Positions 36,178 to 44,479 of a DNA stretch of 64,000 bases are shown here, piece after piece. The stretch covers positions 13,912-77,911 of the forward strand of contig DASZTO010000014.1 of assembly GCA_035548175.1 (NCBI GenBank), given 5' to 3'. The translations under genes and the position numbers were made by a program. The first letter of the stretch is position 1, and the number at the start of each line of letters is the position of its first letter. This stretch comes from CALCHA01 sp035548175 (GTDB lineage Bacteria; Planctomycetota; Phycisphaerae; WQYP01). The notes beneath the pieces were generated by a model. The model ran no database searches, was not told the origin of the DNA, and was given only the letters and a program-made list of their open reading frames with translations.

Positions 36178-37113
36178 TTAGGAGCGGCTGGGGGCGAGGG
36201 TGTCGCGGAGGGCGTCGCCGAGGAAGTTGAGGGAGAGGAGCGCGAGGGAGAGGCCGAGGCAGGGCCAGGTGATGAGCCACCAGCGGGTGTGGACGGGGTT
36301 CATGGCGTCGATGCCCTGGGCGGCGAGGTTTCCCCAGGAGGGGAGGGGGTCCTGGATGCCCAGGCCGAGGAAGGAGAGGAAGGATTCGGAGAGGATGGCG
36401 TTGGGGACGGTGAGGGTGCCGTAGACGATGATGGTGCCCAGGAGGTTGGGGAGGATGTGACGGAGGAGGATGCGGCGGGGGGGGAGTCCGAGCGCGCGGG
36501 CGGCTTCGACGAAGGGCTGGTCGCGGAGGGAGAGGACCTGGCCGCGGATGACGCGGGCCATGGTGAGCCAGGAGACGGCGCCGATGCCGATGAGGAGGAT
36601 GAGGATGTTGGCCCAGTTGGAGGCAGCGATGGGGCGGAGCCAGCGGGCATTGCCGGTGACGGGGTCGGGGTGTTTGAGGAGGTATTCGAGAGGTCCGACG
36701 AAGGAGACGCGCATGAGGATGACGAGGAGGATGTAGGGGAGGCCGTACATGACGTCGACGACGCGCATGAGAAAGGCGTCGGTGCGTCCGCCGGCGTAAC
36801 CGGCGAGGAGGCCGACGGAGGCCCCGATGAGGATGGCGATGAGGGCGGAGGCGATGCCGATGGACAGGGAGATGGCGCCGCCGAGGAGGAAGCGTGCGGT
36901 GAGGTCTCGGCCGAGGGAATCGGTGCCGAGGGGGAACTGGCGGGAGGGGGGCTCTTTGACGTGCTGGAGCTGGTGCTGATCGGCGTATGCGGATTTGGTC
37001 CAGGGGATGGAGGCGAAGCAGGCGATGGCGAGTGCGAGGAGGATGATGAGGCCGAGGATGGCGGGGGGGTGGCGGGAGAAGCGTCGGAGGGCGAGGGCGG
37101 CGGGAGAAGGCAT
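36178..37113 (-). CDS. Oligopeptide-type ABC permease (OppC/DppC-like), extra copy
   Basis: 311 aa. Inner-membrane permease with an N-terminal TM (ILGLIILLALAIACF), PLGTDSLGRDLTARF and the EAA loop region PFVEAARALGLPPRRILLRHILPN. Five further helices. It is divergent from the SBP-OppB-OppC genes to the right, which have their own OppC, so this is a second OppC-type subunit, possibly pairing with OppB for another substrate. The start ATG 37113 precedes a 7-base repeat array. Confidence 0.9.
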   Translation of the reverse strand: MPSPAALALRRFSRHPPAILGLIILLALAIACFASIPWTKSAYADQHQLQHVKEPPSRQFPLGTDSLGRDLTARFLLGGAISLSIGIASALIAILIGASVGLLAGYAGGRTDAFLMRVVDVMYGLPYILLVILMRVSFVGPLEYLLKHPDPVTGNARWLRPIAASNWANILILLIGIGAVSWLTMARVIRGQVLSLRDQPFVEAARALGLPPRRILLRHILPNLLGTIIVYGTLTVPNAILSESFLSFLGLGIQDPLPSWGNLAAQGIDAMNPVHTRWWLITWPCLGLSLALLSLNFLGDALRDTLAPSRS

Positions 37114-37123
37114 GGAGCGAATA

Positions 37124-37151
37124 GTAAATGGTGAATGGTAAATGGTAAATG
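37124..37151. repeat. 7-base tandem array (GTAAATG)
   Basis: Four units: GTAAATG, GTGAATG, GTAAATG, GTAAATG. They lie in the gap between the divergent permease and SBP genes, 10 bases upstream of the permease ATG. Confidence 0.8.
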
Positions 37152-37235
37152 TGGCGGGGGCAGGGGCGACTTGAGGTTGTGTTTTGGTGGCGGGGTTTTA
37201 GGATGGGGCGCGTGGGCGGAAGCATGGAGTGCGTA

Positions 37236-39137
37236 ATGGATAGCCGGTTCACGCTCAAAGACGCGGTATTTGTGTTGTTGTTCATCGTGGTGATCGGGGC
37301 GGTGGTGTTCGCGGGGTGGATGTTTCACTACCAGGAGCTGCGTCTGACGGCGGTGCAGCAGACGGTGAGCCAGTTGGGGGACGTGCAGAAGCAGCAGTTG
37401 GCGACGCTGTCGCGGATGGAGATATTGCTGCGGAGCGGGGTGCGGGTGAGTGCGACGGGCGAGGGGAGCGGCGCGGGGACGCAGGCGAGCACGCAGGTGG
37501 CGGGTGTGATCCGGCGGACGGAGGCGGATGGGAGCCAGTACGTGTATTACCCGGAGGTTCCGGATTCGCCGCGGCAGCCGGACAAGCGGCCGGATTACGC
37601 GTATGGGGATTGGCTGGTGCAGAACCTGGGGATGGAACCCGGGAAGGTAACGCCGTTCGTGGCTGAGGACGACATGTCGGGGGCGATGGCGGATGGTCCG
37701 GTGCTGGAATCGCTGGTGGCCCAGGATCCGCAGACGGAGGAATGGTTTCCGTATCTTTCGGACTGGTATCGCGTGAGCGCCGATGGCTTGAGGCTGACGT
37801 TTCACTTGCGGAAGGGTGTGTGTTTCAGCGACGGGAAGCCGATGACGGCGGAGGACGTGTTATTTTCGTTCAACACGGTGATGAACAAGGATGTGGACTG
37901 CGCGCCGTTGCGGTCCTATTACGACAAGGTGAAGAGCTGCCGCAAGATCGATGAGCGGACGGTGGAATTCACGATGAAGGAGCCATACTTTCTGGCGCTG
38001 GAATTCGTGGGGGGATTGAGCATCATTCCGGAGCACGTATACAAATTCACGACGGGGGAGGAATACAACCAGCGGTCGTCGCTGCTGGTGGGAAGCGGCC
38101 CGTACCGACTGGAGAAGTGGGAGCGGGGGCAGCAGATGGTGTATGTGCGGAACGAGAAGTACTGGGGAGATCGGCCGACATTCGACCGGCTGGTGTACCG
38201 GTTCATCAGCAATGCGCAGGCGCAGCTGCAGAGTTTTTTGAACGAGCAGCTGGATTATGTTGGGGAGCCGATCCAGCCGGACCCTGAGATTTACCTGCAG
38301 TATTCGCAGGATCCGTCATTCCAGAAGAAGTTCATTGCGTACAAGTATTCGCAGCCGGCGGCGATGTATATGTACCTGGGGTGGAACTGCGACCGGCCGA
38401 TGTTCCAGGACAAGCAGACGCGCAGGGCGTTGACAATGCTGGTGGATCGGCGGGCGATCATCGAGCAGATGCTCAAGGGATTCGGGGCGGAGATGACCGG
38501 GCCGTTCAATCCTCGTTCCAAGCAGAACGATTCGACGATCAAGGCGCTGCCGTACGATCCGGCGGGGGCGAAGGCGATGCTGGCGGCGGCGGGGTGGAGG
38601 GCGGGTGCGGACGGGGTACTGGAGCGGGACGGGACGAAGTTTGAGTTCAACCTGTCGCTGCGGACGGGTGTGCCGATCCGGGAGCAGATTGCGACCTACG
38701 TGCAGCAGCAGTTTCAGCAGGCGGGGATTCGGGTCCACCTGACGCCGTATGAGTCGTCGGTGCTGCTGGACCACCTGAACAAGCGGGAATTTGACGCGGT
38801 GCTGGCGGGCTGGGGCGGCGGTGGCGTGGAGAGCGATCCGAAGCAGATATGGTCGAGCGAGAGCATCGCAAACGCCGGGAGCAACCATGTGGGGTTTCGG
38901 AACGCGGAGGCGGACAAGCTGATAGCGGAAGGGGAGCGGACGATCGATGAGGAGAAGCGGATGGAGATATGGCATCAGTTCCAGAAGATTGTGTATGACG
39001 AGCAGCCATACACTTGGCTCTATTCGGAACAGGACTGCGCGTTTATCAACGGTCGGTTCAAGAACACGGAGCCGTATCCGACGGGGCTGTCGCCGCTGGA
39101 TTGGTACGTACCGGCGGTGGAACAGAAGTACCGATGA
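37236..39137 (+). CDS. Membrane-anchored ABC substrate-binding protein (family 5, peptide/oligomer)
   Basis: 633 aa. It begins with an uncleaved membrane helix (AVFVLLFIVVIGAVVFAGW, about 10-28) and a coiled coil (about 32-70) instead of a lipoprotein signal. The SBP family 5 domain follows (LRLTFHLRKGVCFSDGKPMT, AEDVLFSFNTVMN, GSGPYRLEKWERGQQM). It binds peptides or, in this setting, possibly oligosaccharides. ATG 37236 has GGAG 6 bases upstream; ATG 37224 is the alternative. First gene of the importer operon. Confidence 0.9.
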   Translation: MDSRFTLKDAVFVLLFIVVIGAVVFAGWMFHYQELRLTAVQQTVSQLGDVQKQQLATLSRMEILLRSGVRVSATGEGSGAGTQASTQVAGVIRRTEADGSQYVYYPEVPDSPRQPDKRPDYAYGDWLVQNLGMEPGKVTPFVAEDDMSGAMADGPVLESLVAQDPQTEEWFPYLSDWYRVSADGLRLTFHLRKGVCFSDGKPMTAEDVLFSFNTVMNKDVDCAPLRSYYDKVKSCRKIDERTVEFTMKEPYFLALEFVGGLSIIPEHVYKFTTGEEYNQRSSLLVGSGPYRLEKWERGQQMVYVRNEKYWGDRPTFDRLVYRFISNAQAQLQSFLNEQLDYVGEPIQPDPEIYLQYSQDPSFQKKFIAYKYSQPAAMYMYLGWNCDRPMFQDKQTRRALTMLVDRRAIIEQMLKGFGAEMTGPFNPRSKQNDSTIKALPYDPAGAKAMLAAAGWRAGADGVLERDGTKFEFNLSLRTGVPIREQIATYVQQQFQQAGIRVHLTPYESSVLLDHLNKREFDAVLAGWGGGGVESDPKQIWSSESIANAGSNHVGFRNAEADKLIAEGERTIDEEKRMEIWHQFQKIVYDEQPYTWLYSEQDCAFINGRFKNTEPYPTGLSPLDWYVPAVEQKYR

Positions 39138-39172
39138 GAAAACGCAAAACGCAAAACTCAAAACGCAAAATG
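39138..39172. repeat. 7-base tandem array (CAAAACG)
   Basis: Five 7-base units, gaaaacg, caaaacg, caaaact, caaaacg, caaaatg. The array begins on the base directly after the TGA stop of the SBP gene (39135-39137). The reverse complement of the same unit fills 50334-50375. Confidence 0.85.
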
Positions 39173-39204
39173 GAGATGCAGCACGGGTGCGCCGGGGGTG
39201 GCGA

Positions 39205-40188
39205 GTGCTGAGTTATATTTTGCGGCGGATCGTGCTGATGGTGCCGACGCTGATCGGGATGACGCTGCTGCTGTTTGTGATCGTGCGGATGGCGCCGGGA
39301 CTGACGACCGGCGGTGGGCAGACGGGGGAGATGTCGCGGGAGGCGCAGCAGGCGATGCGGGAGAAGATGACCCAGCGGCTGCACCTGGACAAGCCGCTGC
39401 CGGTGCAATACCTGATGTGGCTGAACGATTCGCTGCATGGGAACCTTGGGGAATCGATTCAGTACAACACGAAGGTATGGGACCTGATCAAAGAACGGGC
39501 GCCCGTGACGATCGTGATGAACCTGATTTCATCGCTGATCGTGTACCTGATCGCGATACCCGGGGGGATGCTGGCGTCGATAAGGCGGGGGCAGGCGTTT
39601 GACGTGGGATGGAGCCTGCTGACGCTGGCGTTGTTTTCACTGCCGATCATCTGGGTGGGGGACATGCTGCTGGGGTTTTTCGCGAATCCCAGGTACATCG
39701 GGTGGTTTCCGGTGGCGGGGACGCATGCGACGAGCACGGAATGGCTGACGTCGTGGCAGTACGCGGGGGATTACCTGCTGCACATGGTGCTGCCGGTGAC
39801 GACGTTGAGCCTGGGGGGATTTGCGTACCTGTCGAAGCTGCAGCGGGCGGCGATTCTGGACAATCTGGGTCTGGATTATGTGCGGACGGCGCGGGCGAAG
39901 GGGCTGTCGGAGCGGGTGGTGATGGTGAGGCATGTGTTTCGGAACAGCCTGCTGCCGATGATCACGGTGTTTGCGGGGATCATTCCGAGCTTGCTGGGTG
40001 GATCGGTGGTGGTGGAGCGGATTTTTTCGATCAAAGGGATGGGGGACCTGGTGGTGAGCGCGACGACGGCGCGGGACCTGCCGATCGTGCAGGGGGTGGC
40101 GTTGATATCGTCGGTGATAACGCTGGTGTGCCTGCTGTTGACGGATATCTGTTACGCGCTTGCGGATCCGCGGGTGTCGTATGAGTGA
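39205..40188 (+). CDS. Oligopeptide-type ABC permease OppB-like
   Basis: 327 aa. It starts at GTG 39205 (MLSYILRRIVLMVPTLIGMT), the standard OppB/DppB N-terminus, with a G-rich SD. Six TM helices are predicted. The EAA loop is present in DYVRTARAKGLSERVVMVRHVFRNSLLP. It pairs with OppC encoded by the next gene, which starts inside its last codons. The periplasmic loop after TM1 is of ordinary OppB length. Confidence 0.93.
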   Translation: MLSYILRRIVLMVPTLIGMTLLLFVIVRMAPGLTTGGGQTGEMSREAQQAMREKMTQRLHLDKPLPVQYLMWLNDSLHGNLGESIQYNTKVWDLIKERAPVTIVMNLISSLIVYLIAIPGGMLASIRRGQAFDVGWSLLTLALFSLPIIWVGDMLLGFFANPRYIGWFPVAGTHATSTEWLTSWQYAGDYLLHMVLPVTTLSLGGFAYLSKLQRAAILDNLGLDYVRTARAKGLSERVVMVRHVFRNSLLPMITVFAGIIPSLLGGSVVVERIFSIKGMGDLVVSATTARDLPIVQGVALISSVITLVCLLLTDICYALADPRVSYE

Positions 40189-41512
40189 GATGCAACCGCT
40201 GGCGCGCGGGGACGTGGTGGGTCCGGCGGGGGCGATGCCGCGTGCGGACGAGGAGTTGTCGGGTCCAAGCCGAACGTTCTGGGCGGTGGTGGGACGGGCG
40301 TACTGGCGGCGCGCGATGAACCGGGTGGCGACGTGGTGGGTGGGGTTCATCGTGGCGTTGACGGTGCTGGTGCCGTTTCTGGCGAATGAAGCGCCGTATA
40401 CGGCGGTAATGAAGCTGCATCCGCTGGACGCGCAGGGCAAGCCGCTGCCGGTGTTCTGGGCGCGGGAGTGGCCGCTGTTTCGGGATCTGACGCGGGTGGA
40501 CTGGATCTGGCTGGTGTGGGGCGCGGCGATCGTGGCGATTCTGATAATGGGCCGGCGGCGGGGCGGAGCGCGCGAACAAGGCGGGGAAGAATCGCCGCGG
40601 GGGCGGTGGTTGTGCAAAGCGGCGGTGGTGGTGGGTGTGGCGGGTGCGGCGTCGATTGCGATCGCGTGCCTGAAGACCGATTATCTGGACGCGCGGGACT
40701 ATCACCGCCTGGCGCACGTGGGGGCGGGGGAGGAGGCGCAGATGAAGGAGGCATTGTTTCCGCCGCTGCGATGGGGGTATGCGGACCAGGAGCCGCTGGA
40801 GGCGAACAGGCTGTTCAAGGAGCCGTCGGCAGACCATCTGCTGGGGACGGATCAAAACGGGCGGGATGTGTTGTCGCGGCTGTTGTGGGGGGCACGGGTG
40901 GTGCTGGAGATTGGGCTGGTGAGCGAGGTGATCGCGCTGGCGATCGGGTCGGTGTATGGGGCATTGATGGGTTATTTTGTGGGGAAGGTGGATTTGTTAG
41001 GGATGCGGTTCGTGGAAATTGTGGAGGCGGTGCCGCTGCTGTTTCTGCTGATCACGATCGTGGCGGTGTTCGGGCGGCAGTTTTTCGTGCTGATGGTGAT
41101 CATCGGGGTGACGGGGTGGACGGGGATCGCGCGGTTCGTGCGGGCGGAGTTTCTGCGGATACGGCAGGCGGATTATGTGGCGGCGGCCAAAGCGATGGGG
41201 CTGCCGCTGCGGAGCATCCTGTTCCGGCACATGCTGCCCAATGGGCTCACGCCGGTGATCGTGAGCTTCACGTTCGGCGTGGCGGGGAACATCGTCAGCG
41301 AATCGATCCTGAGCTTTCTGGGGATCGGCGTGGAGCCGCCGACGGCCAGCTGGGGGGCGATGCTGGCGGATGCGGGGGATCCGGGGGTGGTGTTCCGGTG
41401 GTGGCTGGCGCTGGCGCCGGGGCTGATGATTTTTCTGACGGTGTTCGCGTACAACATCATCGGCGAGGGGCTGCGCGACGCCATTGATCCGCGGTTGAAT
41501 AAGCTGGAGTGA
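40181..41512 (+). CDS. Oligopeptide-type ABC permease OppC-like with enlarged N-terminal region
   Basis: 443 aa, about 130 residues longer than the extra permease at 36178. After TM1 (WWVGFIVALTVLVPFLA) come a loop, two further membrane segments (WIWLVWGAAIVAILIMG and AAVVVGVAGAASIAIACL) and a charged loop before the conserved LLGTDQNGRDVLSRLLWGAR. The EAA loop is ADYVAAAKAMGLPLRSILFRHMLPN. The start overlaps OppB by 8 bases (ATGAGTGA), so translation is coupled. Confidence 0.92.
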   Translation: MSEMQPLARGDVVGPAGAMPRADEELSGPSRTFWAVVGRAYWRRAMNRVATWWVGFIVALTVLVPFLANEAPYTAVMKLHPLDAQGKPLPVFWAREWPLFRDLTRVDWIWLVWGAAIVAILIMGRRRGGAREQGGEESPRGRWLCKAAVVVGVAGAASIAIACLKTDYLDARDYHRLAHVGAGEEAQMKEALFPPLRWGYADQEPLEANRLFKEPSADHLLGTDQNGRDVLSRLLWGARVVLEIGLVSEVIALAIGSVYGALMGYFVGKVDLLGMRFVEIVEAVPLLFLLITIVAVFGRQFFVLMVIIGVTGWTGIARFVRAEFLRIRQADYVAAAKAMGLPLRSILFRHMLPNGLTPVIVSFTFGVAGNIVSESILSFLGIGVEPPTASWGAMLADAGDPGVVFRWWLALAPGLMIFLTVFAYNIIGEGLRDAIDPRLNKLE

Positions 41513-41529
41513 CGGGGCACGTAAATGGC

Positions 41530-41556
41530 CACGAAAAACACGAAAGTCACGAAACG
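41530..41556. repeat. 9-base tandem array (CACGAAANN)
   Basis: Three units cacgaaaaa, cacgaaagt, cacgaaacg beginning 18 bases after the OppC-like stop. Same unit family as 6403-6429. Confidence 0.7.
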
Positions 41557-41575
41557 GCGACGAGATGCGAAAGGA

Positions 41576-41603
41576 GGTAATTGGTAATTTGTAATTGGTA
41601 ATT
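41576..41603. repeat. 7-base tandem array (GGTAATT), left arm of an inverted pair
   Basis: Units ggtaatt, ggtaatt, tgtaatt, ggtaatt. It is nearly the reverse complement of the array at 41643-41670, so the two could pair into a long hairpin in the leader of the ATPase gene. Confidence 0.8.
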
Positions 41604-41642
41604 TGCTGACGCATCGGTGGGGGCCCCATCCTCCGGCGACAG

Positions 41643-41670
41643 CCAATGACTAATTACCAATTACTAATTA
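41643..41670. repeat. 7-base tandem array (CTAATTA), right arm of an inverted pair
   Basis: Units ccaatga, ctaatta, ccaatta, ctaatta, ending 8 bases before the ATG of the OppD-like gene. With 41576-41603 it forms an inverted repeat separated by 39 bases. Confidence 0.8.
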
Positions 41671-41678
41671 CAAAGCAC

Positions 41679-42773
41679 ATGGACGAGCAAGCGCTGTTGG
41701 AAGTGTCGGGGTTGATGACCTACTTTCGGACGGAAGCGGGGACGGCCCGGGCTGTCGATGGGGTGTCGTTTTCGGTGTTTGGGAACCAGACGCTGGCGAT
41801 CGTGGGGGAGTCGGGGTGCGGGAAGAGCGTGACGAGCATGTCGATCATGCGGTTGCTGAGTTCGCCGCCGGCGATTTTTGCGGGGGGCAGCGTCCGCTAC
41901 AAGGGGCGGGACCTTTTGAGCCTGAGCGAGAAGGAGATGCAGCGGGTGCGCGGCGGCGAGATCGCGATGATTTTTCAGGAGCCGATGACGAGCTTGAATC
42001 CGGTGTTCACGGTGGGGGACCAGATTGTCGAGGCGATCGAGCTGCACCAGAACAAGCATGGGTCGGCGGCGTATGATGTGGCGGAGGAGGCGCTGCGGCG
42101 CGTGGGGATTTCGGAACCGCGGCGCCGGCTGAGCGAGTATCCGCACCAGATGTCTGGCGGGATGAAGCAGCGGGTGATGATCGCGATGGCGCTGGCGTGC
42201 GAGCCGGGGCTGCTGATCGCGGACGAGCCGACGACGGCGCTGGATGTGACGATCCAGGCGCAGATATTGGAATTGATGCGGGAATTGCAGCGGACGACCG
42301 GCATGGGGATTCTGCTGATCACGCACGACCTGGGGGTGGTGGCGGAGAACGCGGACGTGGTGGCGGTGATGTATGCGGGGAAGATCGTGGAGTATGCGGA
42401 CGTGTATGAGCTGTTCAGCAACCCGCTGCATCCGTACACGAAGGGGCTGCTGGCGTGCGTGCCGAAGCTGGGGCAGGAGCGGCGTGGGGCGGGGAATGTG
42501 GGGCGGCTGTTCACGATACCGGGGATGGTGCCGAGCGCGACGAAGTATCCGCCGGGCTGCCGGTTCGCGGCGCGATGCACGGAGTGCGTGGGGCATGTGC
42601 GGGAGCTGGAGGAAAAGGAACAGCCGGAGCTGCGGGAAGTGAAACAGGGGAGCGGGGGGGGGCACTGGGTGGCGACGTGGAATGCGCCGGGGTATGCGGA
42701 GGGGAAAGTGACGGAGCCGCGGGTGGCGTTTCGGCGGCAAACACAGGCGGATATGGCAACAGGGAGCGTTTGA
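41679..42773 (+). CDS. Oligopeptide ABC transporter ATPase (OppD/DppD-like)
   Basis: 364 aa. Walker A GESGCGKS, Q-loop FQEPMTSLNP, signature MSGGMKQRV, Walker B LLIADEPTTALD and H-loop THD are all intact. The C-terminal oligopeptide-type region HPYTKGLLACVP and CRFAARC follows. The start at 41679 (MDEQALLEVSGL) is by homology; an in-frame ATG at 41646 would translate the repeat array. No good SD is visible before either. Confidence 0.93.
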   Translation: MDEQALLEVSGLMTYFRTEAGTARAVDGVSFSVFGNQTLAIVGESGCGKSVTSMSIMRLLSSPPAIFAGGSVRYKGRDLLSLSEKEMQRVRGGEIAMIFQEPMTSLNPVFTVGDQIVEAIELHQNKHGSAAYDVAEEALRRVGISEPRRRLSEYPHQMSGGMKQRVMIAMALACEPGLLIADEPTTALDVTIQAQILELMRELQRTTGMGILLITHDLGVVAENADVVAVMYAGKIVEYADVYELFSNPLHPYTKGLLACVPKLGQERRGAGNVGRLFTIPGMVPSATKYPPGCRFAARCTECVGHVRELEEKEQPELREVKQGSGGGHWVATWNAPGYAEGKVTEPRVAFRRQTQADMATGSV

Positions 42774-42787
42774 GGCGCCTGGCGAGA

Positions 42788-42793
42788 TATAAT
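42788..42793 (+). promoter_or_regulatory. Candidate -10 element before the antitoxin gene
   Basis: Consensus TATAAT, 27 bases before ATG 42820. No good -35 at 16-18 bases. It would give the toxin-antitoxin pair, and perhaps the downstream genes, their own start within the importer operon. Confidence 0.4.
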
Positions 42794-42819
42794 CGCCACG
42801 TACGTAGAGTGAGGGCCGA

Positions 42820-43104
42820 ATGATGGGTCGAACAGCAAGCCATGCGACACGGGTGGAGCTACCGGCGAGGCAATTGTCAGCGATGAAGAGGCGGGCAAAG
42901 GCCATGGGCCTCACCACGGCGGAGTATCTCAGGAACCTGGTTTCGGAGGACCTTGAAGCGGATCGGCTTGCCCGGACGAAGAGCTGGGAGGAACTGACCA
43001 GGCCATTCACGGAAGTATTCAGAGGCATGTCGGAAGCGGAGCTGGATGCGTTTGTGGATCGCGCACGGAGGGCGCCATCGTCCGCCAAACGGAGGCTCTC
43101 TTGA
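42820..43104 (+). CDS. Putative antitoxin, ribbon-helix-helix-like, partner of PIN toxin
   Basis: 94 aa. It starts MMGRTASHATRVELPARQLS. The N-terminal half has the pattern of a ribbon-helix-helix DNA-binding domain (TRVELPARQLSAMKRRAKAM then GLTTAEYLRNLVSEDL); the C-terminal half is helical and acidic/basic mixed, suited to toxin binding. Its stop overlaps the toxin start (TTGA). Two consecutive ATGs follow GAGGG. Assignment rests on size, order and the downstream PIN gene. Confidence 0.78.
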   Translation: MMGRTASHATRVELPARQLSAMKRRAKAMGLTTAEYLRNLVSEDLEADRLARTKSWEELTRPFTEVFRGMSEAELDAFVDRARRAPSSAKRRLS

Positions 43105-43619
43105 CGGCCGGAACATGCGTGTTAGTCGTTGATACGAACACGGTGGTTCGAGCGGTGGCGGATTGGTCTTCAGCCGCCGGTCGTGTGCTCAAGGCGGCCG
43201 AAAATCACAGGGTGAGGTTGCTTTTGAGCCGACCGGTGATGGCGGAATATCGGCGTGTACTGAGTCATGTGGAATTGCAGAGGAAGTTTTCGGGCATTAC
43301 GCCGGTGACAATAAATGCCACGCTAAAAGCCATGAAGTATCGGGCAGGGTCATTCGAGAAGGGGAACGTACGATTTTTGCTTTCCCGCGATCCGGATGAT
43401 GCCAAGTTTTTGGAACCGGCGATTGCCGGCGAGGCGACGCACTTGCTGACGTATGACAAAGACTTGCTCTCATTGAGGGAGTGGCATGATGATGCCGCGA
43501 GGCGCTTCCGCCAGCGCGCCCCGCAAACGCGGATCATGACCTCAGAGCAGTTTTTGGCTGAGCGGCGGGCACTACCGGGTTCATGGCAGGTCTGGTCCAG
43601 GCTAGAGGGTGAGAGATGA
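43101..43619 (+). CDS. PIN domain putative toxin (RNase)
   Basis: 172 aa, TTG start overlapping the antitoxin stop. A PIN-fold nuclease of the putative toxin PIN family: first acidic residue in VLVVDTNTVVRA, second in SRPVMAEYRRVL, then SRDPDDAKFLEPA and LLTYDKDLLSL supplying the remaining acidic metal ligands. Such toxins cut RNA when the antitoxin is lost. The stop overlaps the esterase start by 4 bases, so the pair is translationally embedded between OppD and the esterase. Third positions are less G-rich than in neighbouring genes, suggesting later acquisition. Confidence 0.85.
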   Translation: MTAGTCVLVVDTNTVVRAVADWSSAAGRVLKAAENHRVRLLLSRPVMAEYRRVLSHVELQRKFSGITPVTINATLKAMKYRAGSFEKGNVRFLLSRDPDDAKFLEPAIAGEATHLLTYDKDLLSLREWHDDAARRFRQRAPQTRIMTSEQFLAERRALPGSWQVWSRLEGER

Positions 43620-44479
43620 GTGGACGCGTGTGGATGGCGATGGCGGCGGGGGTGTTGATGATGGCGGGGGTGGCGCGCGCGGAGCATTATGATGTGTTCG
43701 TGCTGGCGGGGCAGTCGAACATGGATGGGCGGGCGAAGGTGGCGGATTTGAAAGGGGATCTGGAGAAGTACGCGGGGCCGCAGGCGGATGTGAAGATTGC
43801 GTATTCGGATTCGACGGCGCGGGGCGCGCCGCTGTCGAGCAAGGGGTGGGAGGAGCTCAAGCCGGGGTTCAGCGTGACGACGGGGAAGGAGAAGCCCAGG
43901 GCGTTGCCGGGGCCGACGTTTGGGCCGGAGCTGTCGTTCGGGCGGGCGATGGCCGATGCGCTGGGCAAGCAGCATCACGTGGCGATCATCAAATTCGCGG
44001 AGGGCGGGACCAGCCTGGCGAAGGATTGGAAGGTCGGGACAGACGGCAAGCTGTACGCGCAAATGCTGGCGTTTGTGAGCAAATCGCTCGACGACATGAA
44101 GGCGCACGGGGACACGTTTGAGCTGCGCGGGTTCGTCTGGCATCAGGGGGAAAGCGATGCGACGTTGACGGCGGAGCAGTATGAAAAGCTGCTGACGAAC
44201 CTGATCGAGCATGTGCGGACGGATCTGAAACCTTATCGGGGGAACGCGGCCGGGGAGCTGCCGGTCGTGGTGGGGGAGGTCTACGACAACCACCAGCGCG
44301 ACAGCATTCTGGCGGCGCAGCGGTCGGTGTGCGAAAAGGTGAAGGACTGCGCGCTGGCCGGATCAAACGGACTCAACACGTTCGATAAGGGCACGCATTT
44401 CGATGCGGAAAGCCAGATCGAAATGGGCAAGCGCATGGCGGCGGCGATGCTGACGATGTTGAAGGGAGGTCCTGAGTGA
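43616..44479 (+). CDS. Exported CE6/SASA-type carbohydrate acetylesterase
   Basis: 287 aa, signal peptide ending VARA. SGNH-like esterase: nucleophile S34 in LAGQSNMDG, block with WHQGESD (about 171-177), and C-terminal THFDAESQIEMGKRMA with the catalytic Asp/His. The family removes acetyl groups from xylan or sialic acid; beside pectin lyases it may deacetylate plant polysaccharide fragments. The start overlaps the PIN stop (ATGA) and its stop overlaps OppF (GTGA), so it is fully inside the importer operon. Confidence 0.87.
   Translation: MSGRVWMAMAAGVLMMAGVARAEHYDVFVLAGQSNMDGRAKVADLKGDLEKYAGPQADVKIAYSDSTARGAPLSSKGWEELKPGFSVTTGKEKPRALPGPTFGPELSFGRAMADALGKQHHVAIIKFAEGGTSLAKDWKVGTDGKLYAQMLAFVSKSLDDMKAHGDTFELRGFVWHQGESDATLTAEQYEKLLTNLIEHVRTDLKPYRGNAAGELPVVVGEVYDNHQRDSILAAQRSVCEKVKDCALAGSNGLNTFDKGTHFDAESQIEMGKRMAAAMLTMLKGGPE

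Noticed and set aside
41576..41670. CRISPR array
   Set aside because: Units are 7 bases without unique spacers of constant size, and there are no cas genes in the window.
43101..43619. Mobile element bringing the PIN toxin-antitoxin pair
   Set aside because: No transposase, terminal repeat or target duplication flanks the pair.
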